Shown here one piece after another: positions 36,601-45,600 of a stretch of 64,000 bases of DNA. The stretch lies in NCBI GenBank assembly GCA_026936335.1, contig JAPMXV010000054.1:310001-374000 (forward strand), in the 5' to 3' direction. The notes beneath the pieces were generated by a model that saw only the letters and a list, made by a program, of their open reading frames with translations, did no database searches and was not told where the DNA came from. The DNA comes from Mantamonas sphyraenae. Taxonomy: Eukaryota > CRuMs > Mantamonadidae. A program made the position numbers and the translations under genes. Positions within the stretch are counted from its first letter, which is position 1. Every line of letters starts with the position of its first letter.

Positions 36601-39600
36601 GGCGAGCTCGGAAAGTACGGATGCGAAGGATGGTGTGTACACAGGAGCCAGGACCCAGTTTTCGCCTACGGCGGACCCAGCGTTGGCGCATGCGGAAAGT
36701 GCTTCGGTCCAGGTGAGACCCGGGGCACTGGTCTGCATGGGATGGATGCTGGAGCGCGTGGGGTTGATGTCGTTGGAGGTGACGAGTTCGAGGCCGTTGA
36801 GCGTGATGTCGACACTTGTGGGGATGGTGATGGGGTTGCGAGTGAACGAGGCCGTGACACATTTGGAGTAGGAGATGCTCACCGACACTGGGTTTGCGTT
36901 TGCCCCTGAGTATCTTGCAGTTCCGCCGTTGCCCTTGAGGGTGATAGTCCCTGGGATTTCCACGTGGGGCATCAGGGCAACCGTGCCTGCCCCTCCTCCA
37001 CCGCCTGTTCTCGTTGAAGCGAACGCCGCGAGGCCAGCAGAGCCCGAGACGTCGATGGAACCTGTTCCGGTTACGGTGGACTCGACGCTGAGAAAGAGGA
37101 GGCCTCCGCCGTTTCCGCCAGCTCCTCCAGCGCCGGTCTCTCGGTTGGTGCTCCCTCCGCCTCCACCAAACGTGAGGACCGTGGGAGAGAACGGCTTGAG
37201 TCCTTCCTCGACGGTTGTCCCATCGCCGTTATGGGTCCTGCTTGCGCCGCCTGCGCTGTCCCTCACCGACGTTGTGGTGGCGCCGCCGCCTCCCATACCG
37301 ATGCTATTCTGGTTGCCGGGATTTGCTACTGGGCGGCCGTACTGGGACTCGCCCGGGATGCCCTTGTCACCAATACTTTGTGGTGGAGCGCCTCCGCGGT
37401 AACCCTTGCCGAGGAGGTCGATCTTTGCGCCGGAGCCGCCCATGACGAGAGAGCTGGCGCGAATGACAACGATGCCGCCTGTGCTGCCATCCCAAGCGGG
37501 CGCTGTGACGACAACATTGTCTGGGATGGTGAGCTGGTTGTAGACGGCGGCACGGACGACCTGAGAGCCCTGAGCGGGGAAAAAGGAAAGAAGAGGGCGG
37601 TCGAGAGTGACGGTGTTGCCCGAGACGTTGAGGACGCGAGCAAATTGGTGAGAAGTTGTGACCGGTGTGGCAGCGGCGTTGGCAAAGGGGATGTTGCGCC
37701 GCTGCGTGGCGTGCACAAAGAGATAGTCCTTGGCGGTGAGGGGAGTGGTTGGAGTCTGGGCGAGGGTGATTTGGGTGGAGGTTGCGGCGGCGTCTGTGGC
37801 GAGGGTGTAGTACTCGTTGAGGACGTGTGTGCCTGCGCCGAGGGTGGCCGAGCTGTACAAGTGGAGGTCGCAGGGAAGCGGGTCGGAGAGGACGGGTCCA
37901 CGTATGGCGTGGCTGGCGATGCGTCCAACTGGAATGTTGGAGACCTGGACCTCGACCGAAGCGGTGTCTGCAACTTTGGCAATGGCGTCTGTGGGACAAT
38001 GGACGTGTGTCTTGTCGGAGAACCAGCCGTCGGAGGTGACTGCGCCTCCGTTGAAGAGGCATTTGACCTCGAGCTTGCGCTTGCACATGTACTTGCGACC
38101 AGCCTCCCAAGGAACGTCGTTCCACCGAATGCCCGGGAAGTTCCAGGTGTCGAGGGCTTGGACAAGTTCCTCTCCTCCAGCGTTGTTGGGTTCGGCGTTG
38201 TGCCAGGCCACGTACTCTGTGGGACTGCCGTCGATGTTGATCCAGTAGTGGCCGTGGTCTCTGTCCTGCTGGGCGTACTGGAAGCTGTCGTAGTCATTGT
38301 AAGAGTAAACCAAGTAGTCGTCTTGGATGTTGTGTACGGAAGCGACCATGGCTCCCGGAGTGTAGGCTGGACAGCCGGTCATCATGCCGTTGAGGTTTGT
38401 GCTCTGGCCGCCCTTGCTGGGAATGAAGCAGTCGCGCATGTTGCAGCCCCAGTACTTGTCGGTTTTAAGTCCGAGGTTGTTGATCTTGATCTTCATGGCC
38501 ATGGAGTTGGACGAGCCCTGGTCGAGGATGTCGATGCTCGTGCACTTGGCGCTGCCGAAGCGGACCCAGCCACCCGGTGCACCTGCGCCGCCCTTCCACG
38601 TCTGACCACCACTGCTTTGAACCGGACCACTCTGTGGCGCGTACAGGACGCGTGCAGCAATGTTGTTGTTGTTGTTGATGAAGGGCCCGTCGCCCTGGAT
38701 GAAAAAGGTGCCGCCGCCGCCGGCTCCGCCTGGGGCTCCAAATGGCACCGCTCCGTTGTCGCCGTTGTTGCCTCTGATGTCGACAAGGTTGCCAGTGGAG
38801 ATCACGTTGACGTGATCTGCGATGACGATGACGATGCCGCCTCCATGACCGCCACTGCCAGCGATCTTAGGATCGTAGAGTGTTGGCCCAAACGGCTGGA
38901 GATAAGTAGTGGGATGACCCTGACTCTTGTAGCCACCGGAACCACCCCCACTTCCAAACTGAAGGTTGAGCGGGCCGATGCGTCCGTATCCGCCTGTTGC
39001 GGAAATGCCGGGCTGTGGAGAGGTTCCGTCTGCGCCGTTGCCGTATCCACCGCCGCCTGCACCAGCAGACGCTGTGATTGAATCGGCTCTTCCGCCTGTG
39101 GGTCAAGTTGAGTGGTGGATGGGATGGGAGGGGGAAATTTGTGGGATTGAAGGGAGTGAGCCAGTCCGAGGATGCGTTTTGGATGGACGACGGAGGAGAT
39201 GAATAGGTTTGGGTCACAGGATAAGCAAAAAGGTGACCAGACTCTGGGTTGGGCTGGGATGAACGTACCGGAGCCACCACTGTTGCCTGGGTTGCCGAAT
39301 TCGCGGTTGAGGTACGTGCGCTGTCCATAGTTCCAGTTGGGGCCATTCTGCATGTTTAGGGACATGTAACCTTCTCCCATGCGACCGTATTGGAACGATG
39401 GCGGAGTGCCTGGTCCATATACTGTGCCCTGTCCTCCGCGGAAGCCCGTTCCTTTGGCGTCCAGTATGCCGTTCCAGTTGAATGTGCGGACATGGAGAAG
39501 GATGGTGCCACCACGGCCGTTCCCGTCCCTGGGTCATAGTGGGTGGGCGTGCGCGTGAAGGAGAATGTTCATAAGAGACAAGCCGAGGTGTGAGTGGGTT

Positions 39601-40417
39601 TGCGGTCCGACCAAAAATGTTTCTTAAAAGGGGAAAATGCGCGGTGGGGAAAATGGGTGCAAAGGAGATGGCCAAGGATCGGTTAAAATATTCGTGGATG
39701 AAAAGGTGACATGCGGTGAGGACGTACATGGCCTTGGCAGAGTATTTTGCGTTGAGGTTGAGCGTGCCGACGCGATGGAAGCGATGGATTCGACACTGGG
39801 CGTTCCCGTGGTGGTAGCAGTCGATGTTGCTGGGCATGTCCATGGTAACTGCGAGGTGGGAATTGACTGCAATGATCTTGCGCACCATGTAGGAGCGCAG
39901 GCGCTGCGGGTAGGGAGTGTCAGGCACGAAAAAAGGTAAGTTGCGCGGAACTTGCCAAACGTGGGCAGGCGGCTCTGTAGGCGACGGGCAAGAAGCAAGC
40001 AACGCACATATTTGTCGTCGTAGGGCGCACTGCCAAACTTAAACTGCTGGACGAGCACGATGTCGTTTACGCTGAAGGAATGGTTGGAGTTGAAGGTGAT
40101 TTGCGTGTGGCCGAGCTCCACCGAGTTGGAAAGGATGGAGTACTCGGGGAACTGGGTGTTTGCGTCGATGGTCTCAATGTTTGTTTCAAAGTCGTCGCAT
40201 GGAGTGTTGAACATGCGTCTGCCGTCCATGGCTGTTGAGAGCGACGGGCAGGAGGGGGAGTGTTGGAAAGCGTGGGTGTCAGCGATGTCCGAAAAAAGCA
40301 GCATCGCATTGAATGCACACAGGGGGCTCAAGGCTTGGGGTACGCACAGAACTGGGCCTGGGAAACGGCGCACAAGGCCATCAGCAATGCAAGGGCAATA
40401 TGAAGGTGCCGGAACAT
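18631..40417 (-). CDS. Giant multidomain cell-surface receptor, about 7064 residues
   Basis: Five exons: 40417-40348, 40231-40008, 39903-39728, 39528-39269 and 39095-18631. Introns of 116, 104, 199 and 173 nt all lie in the first 1.3 kb; the last exon is 20,465 nt. Exon 1 encodes a signal peptide (LHIALALLMALCAVSQAQ). In order follow: three copies of a roughly 590-residue Gly-rich plus C-type-lectin-like module (to about 1810); eleven filamin/ABP280-like repeats (about 1830-3640) with an SBBP-type propeller nested near 3200-3610; two IPT/TIG domains (about 3740-3920); a discoidin-like stretch; about eighteen Ig-like repeats (4020-6090); a Cys-rich neck; about eight membrane spans (6265-6620); and a 440-residue charged coiled-coil tail ending QGGRVTRQ. 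It is probably an adhesion or recognition receptor. Its C-terminal half matches the receptor gene at 42685. Exact ligand and family name are unknown. Confidence 0.88.
18634..21550 (-). other. Cys-rich neck, multi-span membrane domain and cytoplasmic tail of giant receptor
   Basis: From about 21550 to 21040 the protein has EGF/TNFR-like cysteine pairs (CPPGGVCSQ, CSLCDPGYGKRGTTCHKC). From 21030 to 19960 about eight hydrophobic spans follow. From 19955 to the stop lies a charged tail rich in Lys, Glu and coiled-coil heptads. The span region aligns with that of the gene at 42685: DFRMRWSGLMSTVFQISGIT pairs with DYRLEWPESVQQFLGLFSLA. Confidence 0.75.
21560..27490 (-). repeat. Array of about eighteen Ig-like repeats
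   Basis: By hand I count eighteen units of about 105 to 125 residues. Each has a central phrase like TVQARDVAGT, VVDAGNNMLG or VHALDAGFN, then a beta hairpin ending NGVATLTGLQL or similar, then LxFxAxGLxNxSVxxxVxxG before the next unit. Identity between units is low, so the array is old. It is likely a long extracellular stalk. Confidence 0.7.
29000..30230 (-). repeat. SBBP-type beta-propeller repeats nested in filamin array
   Basis: Repeated blades of about 50 residues carry phrases such as ALDADGNVYVAARVTG, KISPTGTLVWSNVF, and VDPTDGSAVFAGRTEG. The same blade type opens the smaller receptor at 42685. Blades of this kind are commonest in bacterial surface proteins. Confidence 0.7.
30240..34330 (-). 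repeat. Filamin/ABP280-like repeats (about ten in a row)
   Basis: Ig-like repeats carry the recurring phrase VAGxxxxVxVQxRDQFGN, seen as QLRDQYGNLRTEDV, QTRDQYGNDRTAPS, QLRDQFGNNLTAGGD and QARDVFGNPLSTQPD, and often close with a phrase like GSPFAIVV. An eleventh copy lies at about 29000-28640 after the propeller. One repeat (about 32550-31600) is interrupted by two related insertions of about 110 residues each. These modules usually act as elastic spacers. Confidence 0.7.
34330..40231 (-). repeat. Triplicated Gly-rich / C-type-lectin-like module in giant receptor
   Basis: Three units of about 590 residues lie at roughly 40231-37880, 37880-36150 and 36150-34330. Each has the same order. First comes a beta entry segment ending in a residue run like VNDIVLVQQF, AKDYLFVHAT or PGDRLLLYQH. 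Next comes a hook such as GGIVVIRASS or GGIVVLSADT, followed by KGYRGG or KGTGFRGG. A glycine-rich solenoid-like stretch follows, then a lectin-like part with EPNN and WND (clear in units 1 and 3, eroded in 2). The unit closes with a Cys pair of IPT type (THVHCP, VNLTCP, THVKCT). Confidence 0.75.
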
Positions 40418-40601
40418 TGCAGGGGTCAAGGTTTGGGGTGAGAAAAAGTTTTGTGTTTTGTTGGGGGGGGGGCAGCCTCGCGGGGGCGCCCCTCCAATCT
40501 GTGCATCATCCTTCGCAGCGGCTGCTGGAGCCCGATCGAGAAGAAGAGTCACTTCCAGACGAGCTGTACGAGCTGCTGCTTCGGGTCAAGGTGCTGCTGT
40601 C
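40418..40601. promoter_or_regulatory. Promoter region of giant receptor, with poly-G run
   Basis: This 184-bp gap lies upstream of the giant receptor start and downstream of the GGFWGG-repeat gene, both on the minus strand. A run of about ten G at 40463-40472 is the only marked feature. Confidence 0.4.
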
Positions 40602-42521
40602 TCAACCCCAGAAACCCCCACCGGACCGGCTGGACGAAGAAGAGGAGGACGAAGAGGAGGACGAGGACCCGCTGCTGGAGGAGGTGCTGGTTGACGCGCT
40701 GCGGCTGCTGCTTCCTCCACCCCAGAAGCCTCCACCGCTGGATCGGCTGGTGGACGATGTGGTGGAGGACGAAGAAGTGGAGGATGTGGAACCGGTGCGG
40801 GAGGAGGTGCTGGTTGACGCGCTGCGGCTGCTGCTTCCTCCACCCCAGAAGCCTCCACCGCTGGATCGGCTGGTGGACGACGTAGTGGAGGACGAAGAAG
40901 TGGAGGAGGTGGAACCGGTGCGGGAAGAGGTGCTGGTTGACGCGCTGCGGCTGCTGCTGCCTCCACCCCAGAAGCCTCCACCGCTGGATCGGCTGGTGGA
41001 CGACGTAGTGGAGCTGCGAGTGGTGGAGCTTGTGCTACGTGCAGTGGGGGCACGACCGACGCTGGGAGTGCTTCTGCCACCTCCCCAGAAACCACCCGAC
41101 TTTGTGGACGAGGTGGAGGAGCCTGTGCGCGAGACGCGGCCGCTCTTTGCTGTCGGGGCACGGCCGACACTCGTGGTGGTGCGACTACCACCCCAGAAGC
41201 CACCCGACCGTGCGGACTTGGAGATGGACTTTGCGGTGGCCAGGCCTGCGTTGACACCGGCGGAGATTGGCCCGTAGCCGGGCAGGAAGCTCGTGGCGGC
41301 GCTGATGGCTGTGTTTTGGGTCACCTCCCTCATGCTGCCGCCCTGAAGGTGCGTACCAAGGGCTGTGCCGGCCATGCCGCCAAAGGTCATGCCAGCGGCA
41401 GTGCCGACACCAGGGACGACACTGCCGACGGCGCCACCGACGGCCGAACCGGCAATACCACCGTATGTGGCTGCGTTTTCCTTGACATGCTGGGCTGCTG
41501 CACCGACGGCGCTCTTGGCGCTGCCCCAGGCCCCGCGGGCCATGTCCCGAAGTCCAAAGTCGAGGTCTGCATCTTCGTCCTCGATCTCTTCCTCTTCGCC
41601 CGAGCCCAACGAGGCGATGGCCTCGACAGCGTCGGTGGCACGCTCGACACGACGTCCAACCGAGTCGGTGAAGCTCGGGTTGAGAAAGTCCAGCCCCTGG
41701 CGGGTCAGCTTGTTGGTCAGGCCGCGCAGGCCGTTCTTGGCCATCACATCCCACAGGTGGATGGCACGGTCGGCACGCTTGATCCTGCGACCAGCAATTT
41801 TGAGCAAGTGGCGCTTGGTTGGGTTTCCACTGGCCCGGAATCGGCGCTTGTACAGGTCGTAGCGGTTGCGAAGTCCGGCGCGAACATTACGCCATTGACG
41901 GACTGCATCCTCTGCTTTCTCGGCTGCGCGCATGTATCCGCGAAGTTCGCGGCGGTTGACGCGCTTCAGATGTCGGCTGCGAACCAGCTTGCCGCTGTGC
42001 GGGGGGGGATGATGGGAGGGGAAACCTCGGAAATTGTCAGCGAACGCGCTTTCCCTCTTTCCAACCGTACAGACGCCTGGGACATGGAAGAGCATGCGAT
42101 GCAAGCGCGATGGATGTTTCATCAATGTGGGATTGCACTGAGCACGGTGGCAAGGTGACTGTGCCAGCGGACATGGGTGTTCTGGGTGCGCAGCCACAGC
42201 ATGCGGCACCGGCGCCCATCGCTTGCGCTTGGTGTCTCACCATGCGAGAACTCACAAGAGACGGCGACGAGTGGAACGCCCTGGGATCTTGGCGTCCCGA
42301 CGGTGTCGGTGGCGGCGGTGGCGGTGCACACGACGGCTGCGCTCGTCGTCTTCCGAGTCGTCGACGTCCATGTCGTCCGTCTCGTCGGAGCGGTCGTCGT
42401 TGTCTGAGAAGGATGTCACGCCCGAGGAAACGTCGGCGTCGTCGGAGGAAGAGGCCGAGGAGGCAACCACGGCGATCACGAAGCTGGTCAACACCAGCGC
42501 GATGAGCACGGAGGGTCGCAT
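40602..42521 (-). CDS. Secreted Ser/Gly-rich protein with GGFWGG repeats and glycine zipper
   Basis: Two exons (42521-42256, 41994-40602) join in phase 2 over a 261-nt intron (GTGAGT...CACAG) into 552 residues. Residues 1-19 are a signal peptide (MRPSVLIALVLTSFVIAVV). An acidic Ser/Asp region follows, then a very basic patch (VHRHRRHRHRR and STRRR) that could be a processing site. Residues about 90-190 are Arg/Lys-rich helices. A middle region is a glycine zipper (GGIAGSAVGGAVGSVVPGVG), a motif that packs helices in membranes or fibres. The C-terminal 200 residues are Ser/Thr/Gly-rich with six GGFWGG motifs, the last ending the protein. I know no family with this layout. It sits between two receptor genes and starts 163 bp from the divergent smaller receptor. 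Confidence 0.75.
40678..41046 (-). repeat. Three 123-bp tandem coding repeats (41-residue unit)
   Basis: Starts of the unit at 40678, 40801 and 40924 are exactly 123 bp apart and nearly identical in DNA. Each encodes a Ser/Thr/Arg-rich spacer with one GGGFWGGG motif. The low divergence points to recent amplification or homogenisation. Confidence 0.85.
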
Positions 42522-42684
42522 GGTGTTTTTTGTGTGGCTGCTCATGGGAGGCAAAAACAACTGCACGTGCAAGGAAGTTGGTCAGTTCCACATTCCCCCC
42601 ACAGTGAAAACGGAACAAGGCCAAACAAAGATGGTGAGGGTGCATTTGCATGCAGGCACGGGGCTGCAAGGGACTGAAAGCAAG
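42522..42684. promoter_or_regulatory. Divergent promoter between GGFWGG protein and smaller receptor
   Basis: Only 163 bp lie between the two divergent start codons, so both genes probably draw on the same control region. No clear core element is visible. Confidence 0.45.
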
Positions 42685-45600
42685 ATGATCCTGCTCGGCC
42701 TTCTCCTGCTGCTCCTTGGACGTCCTCTGCCTGTGAAAGCGGACTGGAGTATCCAGTACGGCACTATGGAGGGCGAAACCGCTTGGGACGTCGCGGTGGC
42801 GCCAAACAACGACATCGTCGTGGCCGGAACAACGGGCGGTCCGCTGTACGTCAACGCCTCTGTCGGTGGCGTCACAGACGGCTACGTGCAGAGGCGTACG
42901 GCCTTGGGCGACGTTATATGGACCCGGCAGCTTGGCAGCACAGACTACGACGACCTGACGGCTGTGGCAGTGTCACAAGCGGGCGAAGCCTACGCTGCAG
43001 GCTTTTCCCGCGGCAGTTTCCACGGCCAAAGTGTGGTCGGCGGCGAGGACATGGTCCTGGTGAAATTGTCCACGTCCGGCGTTGTGCTGTGGGCTCGGCA
43101 GTGGGGCTCAGTCGACAACGACCGAGCGCTTGGCGTTGCGGTCGGGCCGTCTGGCGCGGTGTACGTCGTCGGACGAAGCCTGCACTCGGTGGACGGGCAG
43201 ACTCGGTTCGGTCGCTTTGATGTGGTGGTCACCAAGTGGACTGCTGACGGAGACAAGGTGTGGACGCGGCAGTTTGGCACTCCGGAGAACGATGAGGGCA
43301 AAGCCATCGCCGTGAGTTCCGACGAAGAGATCCTGGTCACTGGGTTTGTCGGCGACTCCATCGACGGAGAGCCATTTGTTGGAGCCCCTGGTGCAAGCCC
43401 TGATTTATTCGTTGCGCGTTTTGCAGCCAACGGTGATCGACTCTGGACGAGGTTGTGGGGCGATTCGCAGCAGAACGCGGGCAATGACATCGCCGTCTCG
43501 GGCGATGTCGTTTACGTCGTGGGACAAACATACAGCGCATCAGGTACTGGGCTTTTTGACCCTTTCACACCAGACTCGGTCAGCTTGGCGTACACGGTCA
43601 ACGGGACACGACTGTGGTTCCGCAATTTCGCAACCCCTGTGCAGACAGATTACCCAACTGGAGTTGGAGTCCATGCTTCAGGTGACATTTTCGTATCGGG
43701 CGTCGTCAACACCCAGTTTGAATCCGCCATGGAAATGTACCTGGCCAGGTTCAGCACAAACGGCCATCTTCTCTGGAAGCGGGTCTGGGGAGCCAGCGCG
43801 GGTGATTACATAACAGGGTTGGACATCGCCCCATCAGGGCTCATTATGCTCTCTGGCTACACCCTGTCGTCGCTGGCACGTCCAGTGCAGGGGTCGTACG
43901 ACGCTTTGCTCACGCAGGTGAAGCCAGAATTGAATTGCACGCAGGAGGGCTCCTTCTCGGGAGACATCCTCAAGGTCCCTGGGCCCTACGAGGATGGCGT
44001 CAGTGTGTGCAAGCTGTGTCCCGTTGGTTCCTACGCGAACGCCAGCCACCGGACCACATGTTTCCCGTGTCCTCCAGGCAGCATCAGCCTGCTTCCTGGA
44101 CAGAGTGCTTGCAACATATCCTTGCCTGTTGTCACATCCATCAACTTGCATACCATGCCCGACACAGGTGGAACACATGTTGATCTCCGCGGAGGAAACC
44201 TGAACATCAGCACAATCCCCGTCTGGCGCGCTTCAGACGGCACCAAGCGTTCAGGTGTCAATTGCTCCTTCGTCACAGACACGCGCATGACGTGTGACAC
44301 GCCTCCATTCCCCAAACTGGGCACTGTGTCTGTCCTCATCGAGGACGAGCGGCTGCCCGACTATTTCGATTCTCCGACCATGGATGTGTACCGAGATGGG
44401 TTTGTTGGTCCCTCTCCACGCAGTGGACCAATCAAAGGTGGCACTTTGGTGTCTATTGCAGGCCAGGGCCTTTCGTCACGTGACGGGACACTTGCTGGCT
44501 GCCGGTTTGGCACGAATCCGGCGTCCAAGCTTGTCATCCAACCGTCGGCCATCGTGTGTACTTCGCCCATGGGTATCCCTACGGGTCGAGTCAACGTTTC
44601 GGTGTCACTGAATGGCCAGCAGTGGCACACGGTGGCCGATGGACGGTTTTGGTTCTACGAGGCGTCGCTGCGCGGTCTGTCCATCAACAGCGGCCTCACT
44701 ACAGGTGGCACACACGTCAGTATGCACACAGAGGGGATTGTGGATGCAGGCGACGTTCCCGTGATTCTGATGCGAGGAAACACCACAGGGACAATCGTGT
44801 CCGCCACACAGGTGGACATGGTGACGCCGCATGTGGACACACCCCTCTTCGCTCCGGGGTCCACCTTTTCCGTGTCTGTGCAACTGGCGCCCAACGGCCA
44901 GCAGTTCCTGGAAGCCAGCTTCCCGTTTGCACTGTACCCACCGCACGGTCTGGTGGGCGCCGTTCCCTTCACCATGCCCGTGTCCAGCCCGGGCATGGTC
45001 ACGCTCTCTCCGGACGACGACAAATCATTCAGCAACACAGGCAACAGCATCCGAGTGCGTTTTCGCTCGTCAGGAGGCAGCATTGTCACCGTCTCTGGCG
45101 AATATCGAAGCTCGACCTCCATCCGTGCGGCCGCACCCACGCTTGCGCCGGAACAAAGCGGAATGGGCGCGGTCTCCATTGCGCTCAATGGTCAACAGTG
45201 GAGTCCCTGGCGAGAGCTGACCCGCTTCCGTGTGGACAGCGTGGCGCCAGCGTGGAGCCCCAGCACAGGCGACACCGACGTCGTCGTCACGGGCCACGGC
45301 TTCAACAGCACGGGCATCAACCTGCTTTGTTCCTTTGACGGATTGCAATCCTCGGGCACATTCGTTTCATCGAGTCAGGTGCGATGCGTGACACCTCCCT
45401 CGCTGGCCCCGGGCGTCGTCGCCGTCGGTGTCAGCACCAACGGCGCCAACTTTGCAACATCCGCCTCTGCTTCCATCCAAATCTACGCCCCGCCGATCGT
45501 GTCGTCCATCGAGCCGACCAAAGCCACCCGCGGCCAGGCCACAAAAGTGACGATTTCAGGAAGCGGATTCGTCGACACTGGGCTCGCTGCCGTGCAATTC

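Noticed and set aside
37231-39081. Plus-strand frame of 616 residues
   Set aside because: It is antisense to the Gly-rich and lectin-like modules and opens only because of their biased codons.
40678-41046. Regularly spaced repeats considered as a CRISPR-like array
   Set aside because: Units are contiguous and coding with no unique spacers, and the genome is eukaryotic.
40060-41277. Plus-strand frame of 405 residues with a Pro/Glu/Leu repeat
   Set aside because: It is the reverse reading of the GGFWGG repeats and crosses two real minus-strand genes.
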